Assembly (NCBI RefSeq): GCF_017696175.1
Contig: NZ_JAAORE010000001.1
Location: forward strand, 434,001 to 498,000
From: Prochlorococcus marinus XMU1404
GTDB lineage: Bacteria; Cyanobacteriota; Cyanobacteriia; PCC-6307; Cyanobiaceae
DNA length: 64,000 nt
Direction: 5' to 3'
In this document: positions 54,186 through 62,958 of the stretch, piece after piece
How positions within the stretch are numbered: the first letter of the stretch is position 1
Layout: each line of letters begins with the position of its first letter
Notes under the pieces: model-generated
Told to the model about the DNA's origin: nothing
Seen by the model: the letters and a program-made list of their open reading frames with translations, nothing else
The model's database searches: none
Translations under genes and position numbers: made by a program

Positions 54186-54611
54186 TTAAAAAGGTATTTC
54201 ATCAACTTCAGGTACTAAAGGTGAACTATCCCAACTAGATTTTTTAGTGGTTTCTTTATTTTCAAATGACTCATTATTTTGTTTTTGATCAGACTTAATA
54301 ACGTCAACTGGTGATATTTGATGAATCTTTGAAGCTGTTAGTTCTGGTTGCTTTTCTTTTGTTCCGTCTTTTCTTGTGACAGAATTCATCTTTAGACGTC
54401 CTTCAATAACAATATTTTGCCCCTCCTTTAGTTCGTCTACCATTTCTTGGGCAATATTTCCCCATCCTATGATCTTGAGATCTCTGGTTGGATCTTCACT
54501 ACGTAATCCTTTAAAATTAACAATCATTTCTGCAATTGGAGTTTGGTTCTCTTTGGTATACCTCATTTGGGGAGCGCTATTAATTACCGCCTGAATTAAA
54601 CAATGATTCAT
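54186..54611 (-). CDS. ssb: Single-stranded DNA-binding protein
   Basis: SSB coats single-stranded DNA in replication and repair. The 141-residue protein has one OB fold over about residues 1-105: NHCLIQAVINSAPQMRYT, then PIAEMIVNFKG, LKIIGWGNIAQEM near 46 and NIVIEGRLKMNSV near 67. The tail is polar and ends PEVDEIPF, an acidic tip like the E. coli DDDIPF protein-binding tail. It is shorter than E. coli SSB, as is usual in cyanobacteria. It is divergent from cobK across 28 bases. Confidence 0.9.
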   Translation of the reverse strand: MNHCLIQAVINSAPQMRYTKENQTPIAEMIVNFKGLRSEDPTRDLKIIGWGNIAQEMVDELKEGQNIVIEGRLKMNSVTRKDGTKEKQPELTASKIHQISPVDVIKSDQKQNNESFENKETTKKSSWDSSPLVPEVDEIPF

Positions 54612-54639
54612 TACTTACTATTTAATTAAAGACATACTG

Positions 54640-55446
54640 ATGCAGAATCAAGAAAATTGCTATAAAAATGTTTGGATCCTATCAGGAACTTCGGATGGAC
54701 CTGAAATAGCTAATAGGCTTCTTGAACTTAAGTATTCAGTTTTTGCAAGTGTTTTGACTTATAAAGCAGGGCAAGCATATATTGAAAATCCTAAGTTACA
54801 TATCATTACGGGTAAATTAAATAATAAAGATGAAATAATAAATTTCATAAAAAAAAATAAAATCAAATTCGTTGTTGATGCAACTCATCCTTTTGCAGTG
54901 ATAATTTCTAAAAATCTTAATGAAGCTTGTAAGGAAATTAATAAACCTCTCTTACTTTTTGAGAGAAATTCTTTAATAAATAACACTAATAATTTTTTTC
55001 ATATTGATAATTTAAAGGATATAAATAATGTTGATCTAGAAAACAAGAACATTCTTCTGGCAATAGGTTCAAGATTCCTTAGCGATACAGCTAATTATTA
55101 TATGAATTGTAAAGCGAATGTATTTACAAGGGTACTTCCAACTTACGAAGGTATAACCAAAGCTTTTGGATCATGTATAAAAAATTCAAATATAGCGATC
55201 CTCCAACCAAGTAGAGGTGAAAACAGCATTCTAGAAAAAAAACTCTGTGAATTTTGGGGGATAGATTATGTTCTATGCAGAGAATCTGGAAGTTATTCCC
55301 AGAAAAACTGGGAAAGAACTATTTCTGGTAGTACGATGAAGTTATTTTTGGTAAAAAGGCCAAAATTAGTAAATGACAATTCTTACTCTTTCAATCAATA
55401 CCAGGATTTGATAAATCACATAATTAAAACAAATATTGATGTTTAA
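54640..55446 (+). CDS. cobK: Precorrin-6A reductase
   Basis: CobK reduces precorrin-6A with NADPH in cobalamin synthesis. The 268-residue protein begins with VWILSGTSDGPEIANRLLEL near residue 11, then VVDATHPFAVIISKNL near 76, KNILLAIGSRFLSD near 131 and AILQPSRGENSILEKKLCEF near 185, which match the family. It is 6 bases upstream of cutA on the same strand. Together with cobM at 16.7 kb it shows that the corrin pathway genes are scattered. No cobalamin riboswitch fits in the 28-base upstream gap. Confidence 0.88.
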   Translation: MQNQENCYKNVWILSGTSDGPEIANRLLELKYSVFASVLTYKAGQAYIENPKLHIITGKLNNKDEIINFIKKNKIKFVVDATHPFAVIISKNLNEACKEINKPLLLFERNSLINNTNNFFHIDNLKDINNVDLENKNILLAIGSRFLSDTANYYMNCKANVFTRVLPTYEGITKAFGSCIKNSNIAILQPSRGENSILEKKLCEFWGIDYVLCRESGSYSQKNWERTISGSTMKLFLVKRPKLVNDNSYSFNQYQDLINHIIKTNIDV

Positions 55447-55452
55447 TTCATT

Positions 55453-55758
55453 ATGGAAATATTAGTTATTATCGCGACTGAATCAAGTAAAACAAATGCT
55501 GTGCGTATGGCTAAATTACTCATAAAAGAAAAACTTGCAGCTTGTGTTTCAATTAAGCAAATTTTTTCAGTTTATGAGTGGGATGGTGATATTCAAGAAA
55601 CTAAAGAGTTTGAAATTACAATAAAAAGTAAACCAGAATTTAAAGATGATTTAATTGATTTTTTACATAAAATTTCCACATATGATGTCCCACAAATTAT
55701 TTATAAAAAATACCATGCTGAGATTAAATATTATGATTGGCTGAATAAGACTATTTGA
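55453..55758 (+). CDS. cutA: Divalent-cation tolerance protein CutA
   Basis: CutA forms small stable trimers and has been tied to copper tolerance in E. coli; its role in cyanobacteria is unclear. The 101-residue protein has ATESSKTNAVRMAKLLIKEK near residue 7, LAACVSIKQIFSVYEWDGDI near 31-50, EFEITIKSK near 55 and YDVPQIIYKKY near 76. It converges on the PfkB gene with a 6-base gap. It is probably co-transcribed with cobK. Confidence 0.92.
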   Translation: MEILVIIATESSKTNAVRMAKLLIKEKLAACVSIKQIFSVYEWDGDIQETKEFEITIKSKPEFKDDLIDFLHKISTYDVPQIIYKKYHAEIKYYDWLNKTI

Positions 55759-55764
55759 TAAAAC

Positions 55765-56769
55765 TTATTTTATTAGTTCTTTGAGATCAATATTCGATCG
55801 AGATCCTAATTGTGTAATTATTTGTCCAGCACAAATTGAACCTATCTCTCCGCATTTTTTGAGGGAATAATTATTTATTAATCCATGTATAAATCCTCCG
55901 GCATAAATATCTCCTGCTCCTGTAGTATCAATAACCTTCCCTTTAATGATTGACTTAATTACTTCTGATTTGTTTTTGTTAATTATTAGAGAACCATCGC
56001 TACCTAGAGTTACTACAACTAATTCACATAGGGAAGAGAGGTCTTCCTGGCAATTTGCCAATTGATCCTTTTCAAATAGACTTAAAACCTCAGATTCATT
56101 ACAAAAAACTATGTCTACATAGTTATCAATTAATTCCAAGAAGCTCTCTCGATGTCTATCTATACAAAACGAATCAGACAAAGAAAGGATTATTTTTGTA
56201 TTTGATAGTTTTGCAATTTGAGCAGCTTTAAGAAAAGCATTTTTAGCTAATACGCTATCCCATAAATAACCTTCTAAATATAAGTATTTACTTTCTTTGA
56301 TCAAACTACAATCAATGTCTTTTGGTTCAAACTCTATTGATGCGCCAAGGTAAGTGCACATAGTTCTTTGAGCATCTGGTGTAATCAAAATAATTGAATG
56401 AGCGGTTGAGGCCCCTTCATTAATGGGTGGAGTATTAAATATAGTTTTACTTTTTTTTATATCAGAAGAAAAGAAATTACCAAATTGATCATTTTTCACC
56501 CTCCCAATAAACTGCACATCATTACCTAACCCTGCTAAACATACAACGGTGTTAGCTGAGGACCCACCTGATATTTGTTTGATAACCTGGCAATTCTTTA
56601 ACAATTTCTGAGATTCATCAGAATTAATAAGATTCATTGATCCTTTCTCTAAATTATTTATCTCAAGAAATTCATCTTCAATATTTACAATAATATCAAC
56701 TATTGCATTGCCTAGACCAATGAGGTCAACTCTTTGATTTTGTTCAAGATGTCTAAAGGATTCCCGCAT
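55765..56769 (-). CDS. PfkB-family sugar/adenosine kinase
   Basis: The 334-residue protein has the two PfkB signatures: the N-terminal GGSSANTVVCLAGLGNDVQF near residue 67 and the C-terminal DTTGAGDIYAGGFIHG near 279, with the catalytic Asp in GAGD. The region IGLGNAIVDIIVNIED at the start and the overall layout fit the adenosine kinase-like branch, common in cyanobacteria, but the substrate is not certain. It follows purA on the same strand by 15 bases, which supports a purine role. Confidence 0.85.
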   Translation of the reverse strand: MRESFRHLEQNQRVDLIGLGNAIVDIIVNIEDEFLEINNLEKGSMNLINSDESQKLLKNCQVIKQISGGSSANTVVCLAGLGNDVQFIGRVKNDQFGNFFSSDIKKSKTIFNTPPINEGASTAHSIILITPDAQRTMCTYLGASIEFEPKDIDCSLIKESKYLYLEGYLWDSVLAKNAFLKAAQIAKLSNTKIILSLSDSFCIDRHRESFLELIDNYVDIVFCNESEVLSLFEKDQLANCQEDLSSLCELVVVTLGSDGSLIINKNKSEVIKSIIKGKVIDTTGAGDIYAGGFIHGLINNYSLKKCGEIGSICAGQIITQLGSRSNIDLKELIK

Positions 56770-56784
56770 TAGTTTTTAAATAAA

Positions 56785-58167
<1,383 letters not shown>

Positions 58168-58176
58168 TGAATTGTA

Positions 58177-58614
58177 TCAACTTTCTCTAAGAACCATTTT
58201 TTCAGCAAGAGAAAATTCTTTTGTTAAACGCTCTTTAAGTTTATCCGGTAAAGGCCTACTTGCAAAGTTTTTGTAATGGCCTGCCATGGCATTTAATGCT
58301 GTTTGCATGGTAGTAAATGATTGGGTTTTATTTACCATTCCTCTATTTCTGTATCTAGAAATATAGTCAGTTATTAAGGTAAGAGCTTCACTTCTAACTT
58401 CATCTTTATTTGGAGAATCTTTTGGTGTATCAACAGCTGTTTGTAATGTTTGGACCACCGAAATCGTATCCTTTGTATAATCACCTGTCATTGAGGTTTT
58501 TACAGCTAAAGAGGGGGAGCTAAATAGTGTAAAAACAATAATTAAGGATATTGAAAAAGATATAGCTTTAGTAAGATTTTTTAAAAAATTTTTTGTTGTC
58601 CAATTCAGTAACAT
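58177..58614 (-). CDS. psb27: Photosystem II assembly protein Psb27
   Basis: Psb27 binds CP43 in assembly and repair forms of photosystem II and keeps the manganese cluster from binding early. The 145-residue protein has an N-terminal hydrophobic leader (AISFSISLIIVFTLFSSPSL) with likely cleavage after SLA, then the four-helix Psb27 domain: TGDYTKDTISVVQTLQTAV near 43, LITDYISRYRN near 80, TTMQTALNAMAGHYKNF near 104. No lipobox Cys is present, whereas many cyanobacterial Psb27 proteins are lipoproteins. Confidence 0.93.
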   Translation of the reverse strand: MLLNWTTKNFLKNLTKAISFSISLIIVFTLFSSPSLAVKTSMTGDYTKDTISVVQTLQTAVDTPKDSPNKDEVRSEALTLITDYISRYRNRGMVNKTQSFTTMQTALNAMAGHYKNFASRPLPDKLKERLTKEFSLAEKMVLRES

Positions 58615-58639
58615 AACTTAGCTCCCAAAAAAATAAGCC

Positions 58640-60442
58640 TTAAGATTTTTTATTGTACATTATTTTTGATTCGGAAATAAATGTTTCCAATAATTTATCA
58701 GTACTAATTTTAAACTTAGTATTATTTGTTCTGCACAAAAGTTCTACTTCTTTATTAACAGAATCTCTGCCAATAATTATCTGAAAAGGAATTCCAATTA
58801 ATTCAGCATCTTTAAATTTCACGCCAGCTCTATCGTTTCTATCATCAAGAAGCACATCAATTTTATTAATTATAAAGTTGTTATAGATTTGCTCAGTAAG
58901 GTCATTTTGAATAGGATCTTTTAGGTTTGTTGGAATAATAATAACTTCAAAAGGAGAAATCTGGATAGGCCAACAAATTCCCTTTTGATCATGATTCTGT
59001 TCGATAGCAGCTTGAGCTATTCTTGTCACTCCAATTCCATAACAACCCATCCATAAATTTTTTAGTTGACCATCCTTATCAGAGAACTTTGCATTTAATT
59101 TTTCACTATATTTTTGACCTAGTTGGAAAATATGTCCAATCTCGATACCTTTTTTTTCTTTAAGTTCCTCATTATTATAAATACTTACTTTATCTCCTTT
59201 TTTTGCATTCCTAATATCCCCAATTAGATAATCTTTCGAAGCAAAAGAAAAATCTCGAAAAACTCTATGGAAATTAACTTTATTCCCTCCACTTATAAAT
59301 TTTGAGAGGCTACTTGCAGAATGGTCTATTATTCTAGTCCATTTTTTATCCCAAGTAGAACTAGCTTTAATAGTTTTATTATCTAAATCCGGCCCTATAA
59401 AACCTAAGGAAAAATCAACTAGATTTTTTTCGATAGTATTTTTATCTTCAATCTTTTTAAGATTAAGGAGATTGAGATTATGAAGTTTATTTATTAAGTT
59501 AAAAAGCTTTACTTCATTAATATGTTGATCGCCTCTTATGCATGCAAGAATTGGGACCTCAAATTTACCTTCGAACTGTGCAAGGAATACTACTACTTTA
59601 ATAATCTGAGTAGGTTCTAAATTGTTATTAGCGCAAACTTCTAGGATTGTTTTTTGTTGAGGTGTTTCTAACCACCCTAAAATATTATCTTTTAGTGGAA
59701 TAGGTTGAGAGGGAAGAGAAACAGCTTTTTCAATATTTGCAGCATAAGAACCACTTTGAGTAAACAAAATGGAATCTTCCCCCGCATCAGCAGTGACCAT
59801 AAATTCTTTAGAGGAGGCACCGCCTATTGCTCCGCTATCAGCTTCAACCCCTACTGTCTCAAGTCCACAAGATTTAAAAATATTTTCATAAGCATTGCCT
59901 ACTTTTTCATAGAAAGAAGCAAGATCGTTTTCTGAAGAATGAAAAGAATAACCATCTTTCATTATAAATTCTCTACTTCTCATCAATCCAAACCTTGGCC
60001 TTATTTCATCTCTAAATTTTGTCTGAATTTGATAGAAACATAGAGGTAATTGCTTATAGGAGTTGATAGTCTCAGATGCAATACTCGTAATAACCTCTTC
60101 GTGAGTTGGAGCTAAACCAAATTCTTTACCTTGTCTATCTTTGAGATTAAACATTATTCCTTCCCCAGCAGTATATCCTTCCCACCTTTCACTTTTTTTC
60201 CATAAATCTGCAGGATGAAGTTGGGGTAATAATAATTTTGTACAACCAATACTATTAAGTTCTCTCTCTATTATTGCGGATATTTTTTCAATAACTCTAA
60301 GCATTATTGGCATGTATGCATAAATACCGCTGTTAACTCTACGAATATACCCAGCTTTTAAAAGTAATTGATGTGAAATAATCTCAGCTTCAGAAGGTGT
60401 GTCACGAAGTGTCCCCAGAGGAAATGAGGTTGTTACGCGCAT
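58640..60442 (-). CDS. proS: Prolyl-tRNA synthetase
   Basis: This class II synthetase charges tRNA-Pro. The 600-residue protein is the bacterial form with an inserted editing domain (about residues 225-400): motif 1 SGIYAYMPIMLRVIEKI near 38, motif 2 with FRDEIRPRFGLMRSREFIMK near 137, and motif 3 GCYGIGVTRIAQA near 460. The anticodon-binding domain follows. It is upstream of psb27 on the same strand by 25 bases, an uncommon pairing. The open frame at 59705-59935 on the other strand is a shadow. Confidence 0.95.
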   Translation of the reverse strand: MRVTTSFPLGTLRDTPSEAEIISHQLLLKAGYIRRVNSGIYAYMPIMLRVIEKISAIIERELNSIGCTKLLLPQLHPADLWKKSERWEGYTAGEGIMFNLKDRQGKEFGLAPTHEEVITSIASETINSYKQLPLCFYQIQTKFRDEIRPRFGLMRSREFIMKDGYSFHSSENDLASFYEKVGNAYENIFKSCGLETVGVEADSGAIGGASSKEFMVTADAGEDSILFTQSGSYAANIEKAVSLPSQPIPLKDNILGWLETPQQKTILEVCANNNLEPTQIIKVVVFLAQFEGKFEVPILACIRGDQHINEVKLFNLINKLHNLNLLNLKKIEDKNTIEKNLVDFSLGFIGPDLDNKTIKASSTWDKKWTRIIDHSASSLSKFISGGNKVNFHRVFRDFSFASKDYLIGDIRNAKKGDKVSIYNNEELKEKKGIEIGHIFQLGQKYSEKLNAKFSDKDGQLKNLWMGCYGIGVTRIAQAAIEQNHDQKGICWPIQISPFEVIIIPTNLKDPIQNDLTEQIYNNFIINKIDVLLDDRNDRAGVKFKDAELIGIPFQIIIGRDSVNKEVELLCRTNNTKFKISTDKLLETFISESKIMYNKKS

Positions 60443-60615
60443 ACAAAAAAATCCTTAATAATATTTAATTTTATCAATTAAGATAAAAAAAGAATCTAAA
60501 GTGTCTTGAGTCCCTCAACGCGGCTAGTCTAAAAATATACTTTCTGCTAACTTCTTCAGTAATGAATTTCAAAATCTTTTAAAAGTTCATTATTACTAAA
60601 CATTTTCTTAAGTTT

Positions 60616-60966
60616 ATGGAAAATATAGATTCCAATATTTCTAGCGAAGAGGAATTAGTAGGTATTGATGAAGTTCAGAAATTCCTTAACAGATCAAGAG
60701 CTTCTGTCTATAGGTATACAAATACAGATTTAAGAAATCTAAACCCTAGCTTTAATCCAAGAAAATTAAATCCCGAATTTAGAACTGATCAAAAAGATCC
60801 TTTAAAATTCCATCCCAATGAAGTTGCTAGATTTGCAAAAGATATTTTAAGAATTAAGGAAGTCACTGTGGAGGTCTTCAATACACCTTCCTCCGCTGCC
60901 CAAAATATTCTGGTACAAATATTGGACGAACTAAAATCTATTAGGTCTTTGCTAGAAAAAGAGTAA
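60616..60966 (+). CDS. Small helix-turn-helix-like protein
   Basis: The 116-residue product has a likely MerR/HTH_17-type region at about residues 14-34 (LVGIDEVQKFLNRSRASVYR), followed by a basic stretch (NPRKLNPEF) and HPNEVARFAKDILRI, then a helical end (AQNILVQILDELKSIRSLLE) that could dimerise. It could be a DNA-binding regulator, but no target is known. It is divergent from proS across about 170 AT-rich bases. Confidence 0.6.
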   Translation: MENIDSNISSEEELVGIDEVQKFLNRSRASVYRYTNTDLRNLNPSFNPRKLNPEFRTDQKDPLKFHPNEVARFAKDILRIKEVTVEVFNTPSSAAQNILVQILDELKSIRSLLEKE

Positions 60967-61062
60967 TTAAAAAGCTAATAATTAATGTTTTGATTTATTG
61001 ACATTTTGAATGTAGGATAATGATGTTAAATTATCTCCTTAATCTTTCCCAATTAAGAGTTC

Positions 61063-61317
61063 TTGAGTTACACGAAATCAAAGCAGTTTATTCAAAGTAA
61101 ATCAAGCGAAGTATCTTCTCTTCGTTCTGCTCGAATTGATTTCGAAAGAGATGATGATGACCCCTTAAGCATAAGGAGTTTATCAATAACATCTTTAGGT
61201 ATTATTCTTGCCTTTTTGACAATTTTATTACCTTCAATAAGCATTTTAATTGGCAGACCTTTGTCTCAAGGAAAAGAGATAATTCATAATCACGATCTTA
61301 AAAAAGATGGACCTTAG
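61063..61317 (+). CDS. Small one-helix membrane protein
   Basis: The 84-residue frame starts at TTG 61063, with no ATG nearby in frame. It has a polar Ser/Arg-rich N-terminus (SSEVSSLRSARIDFERDDDD), one membrane helix near residues 48-66 (LGIILAFLTILLPSISILIG) and a short polar tail. Its last 11 bases overlap the start of the second pyrophosphatase gene. I do not recognise a family. Confidence 0.6.
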   Translation: MSYTKSKQFIQSKSSEVSSLRSARIDFERDDDDPLSIRSLSITSLGIILAFLTILLPSISILIGRPLSQGKEIIHNHDLKKDGP

Positions 61318-61861
61318 CTCAATACCTCCATCTCCAATGAAGGGAATAGTAAATATTGTTGTTGAAATACCTGCAGGGAGTAGGAATAAATATGAATATT
61401 GCTCTGATGCAGGAATAATGGCCTTAGATAGAGTATTGCATTCTTCAGTGAGGTACCCTTTTGATTATGGTTTTATCCCAAATACCCTTGCTGACGATGG
61501 AGCTCCTCTTGATGCAATGGTGATAATGGATGAGCCTACTTTTGCTGGTTGTCTAATAAAAGCGAGACCTATTGGGGTTTTGGATATGCATGATTGTGGT
61601 GCATATGATGGAAAACTTTTATGTGTGCCTATTGCTAATCCTAGGCAGGCTAATATATTGAGTATTAATCAAATTGCTCCTAATCAGCTTGAGGATGTTG
61701 CTGAATTTTTTAGAACAAGTAAAGGACTTGATGGAAGAGCAGTTCAAATTGATGGCTGGAGAGATTTTGATGTGGTCGACAATTTGTTGAAAAATTGCAC
61801 TCCCCTAAAAAAGAAAAACTTTAAAGTACTTAAGAAATCAAACATTAGTAAATTAAATTGA
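61307..61861 (+). CDS. Family I pyrophosphatase-like protein with substituted active-site residues (likely inactive)
   Basis: The 184-residue protein clearly belongs to family I PPases (VVEIPAGSRNKYEYCSDAG near residue 17, LDRVLHSSVRYPFDYGFIP near 40) and resembles the ordinary cyanobacterial enzyme. Several ligands are changed compared with E. coli: the motif DGDPxD reads DGAPLDA (Asp67 to Ala), MTDE becomes MHDC (Glu98 to Cys), and HYKDL becomes TSKGL (Tyr141 to Ser). Asp65, Asp70, Asp97, Asp102, Lys104 and Lys142 positions remain. I infer low or no PPase activity and perhaps a regulatory role. It is joined by overlaps to its upstream and downstream genes. Confidence 0.9.
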   Translation: MDLSSIPPSPMKGIVNIVVEIPAGSRNKYEYCSDAGIMALDRVLHSSVRYPFDYGFIPNTLADDGAPLDAMVIMDEPTFAGCLIKARPIGVLDMHDCGAYDGKLLCVPIANPRQANILSINQIAPNQLEDVAEFFRTSKGLDGRAVQIDGWRDFDVVDNLLKNCTPLKKKNFKVLKKSNISKLN

Positions 61862-62214
61862 AAAAAATAATTTTTTATAGTTATTTAAAATGCTCTACTT
61901 GCCGAAAAGCTGCAAAGTGGCTTGAAAGCAAAGATTTCGAATTCCAATTAATAGATATTGTAAAAGAACCACCACTTGTTAATTATTTAAATCTAGCCTT
62001 GGAACAATACTCTTATGATAAGAAAAGGATTTTTAATACAAGAGGTAAAGCCTTCAAAACACATAATCTTGATATTTACAGTTTATCAAGGGAAGAAATT
62101 ATTCAACTTCTTTTAAGTGACGGCAAATTAATAAAAAGACCATTTTTGATTTACGAAGGAAAAAAAGTAATATTAGGTTTTAACGAAATTGAATATGCCA
62201 AACAATTTATTTAA
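61858..62214 (+). CDS. ArsC/Spx-family protein
   Basis: The 118-residue thioredoxin-fold protein has FYSYLKCSTCRKAAKWLESK at its N-terminus, with the CxxC pair of Spx/MgsR-type and related ArsC proteins, then NTRGKAFK near residue 60 and LIKRPFLIYEGKKVILGF near 90-107. Arsenate reductase, Spx-like stress regulator and YffB-like functions are all possible. The start is TTG 61858, overlapping the stop of the previous gene as TTGA. Confidence 0.85.
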   Translation: MKKIIFYSYLKCSTCRKAAKWLESKDFEFQLIDIVKEPPLVNYLNLALEQYSYDKKRIFNTRGKAFKTHNLDIYSLSREEIIQLLLSDGKLIKRPFLIYEGKKVILGFNEIEYAKQFI

Positions 62215-62243
62215 GTTTAAAAAATCAAAAATTTATTAATTTT

Positions 62244-62903
62244 ATGCCTGCTTCTATTAAAAGTTTTTTAAAAGAATGGGGTCTACTAATCCTGTTAACT
62301 TTTTTTGTTTCTTCTTGTAGATCATTTTTCGCAGAACCTCGATATATTCCCTCTGGTTCAATGCTCCCAGAATTACAAATAAACGATAGGTTAATTATAG
62401 AAAAATTTTCGCTAAGAAACTCTTTACCAAAAAGAGGAGATATTGTTGTCTTTAACTCACCTTACTCTTTTGACGAAAAATTAATTGCATCAAGATTTAA
62501 GCCTTTACCAAAAAAAAGATATTGTTTTTTAATGAGTTTCCCTCCGATGTCATTTATTCCTGGTTTAAGGGATAAAGCTTGCGATGCGTATATTAAAAGA
62601 GTGGTGGCACTCCCAGGAGAAATTGTAAGTGTAAACTCTAAAGGTGAATTAATAATAAATAATAAATTAATTCCAGAACCTTATGTCTCTTATAAGTGCT
62701 CATTATCTCTCTTTACTAAATGTGGCAAATTTGAAAATTTAAAAGTTCCAAAAGATCATTTTTTAGTTTTAGGCGATAATAGGTCAAATAGCTGGGATGG
62801 TAGATATTGGCCTGGAAGTAAATTTCTTCATAAAAAGGAGATAATTGGTAAAGCATATTTCAGATTTTGGCCTCTTAGTCAAGTTGGCTTTTTCAATAAT
62901 TAA
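62244..62903 (+). CDS. lepB: Signal peptidase I
   Basis: LepB cuts signal peptides from exported proteins in the plasma or thylakoid membrane. The 219-residue protein has one N-terminal membrane helix (LLILLTFFVSSCRSFF), the catalytic Ser in IPSGSMLPELQINDRLI near residue 38, the catalytic Lys in AYIKRVVALPGE near 117, and GDNRSNSWDGRYWPG near 186. It is the last of a tight plus-strand run from 61063. Confidence 0.95.
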   Translation: MPASIKSFLKEWGLLILLTFFVSSCRSFFAEPRYIPSGSMLPELQINDRLIIEKFSLRNSLPKRGDIVVFNSPYSFDEKLIASRFKPLPKKRYCFLMSFPPMSFIPGLRDKACDAYIKRVVALPGEIVSVNSKGELIINNKLIPEPYVSYKCSLSLFTKCGKFENLKVPKDHFLVLGDNRSNSWDGRYWPGSKFLHKKEIIGKAYFRFWPLSQVGFFNN

Positions 62904-62958
62904 AACATTTTTTCAGAGTCTGAATTCATCAAAATAAATTTTTAAAAAGGGTTTTAAA

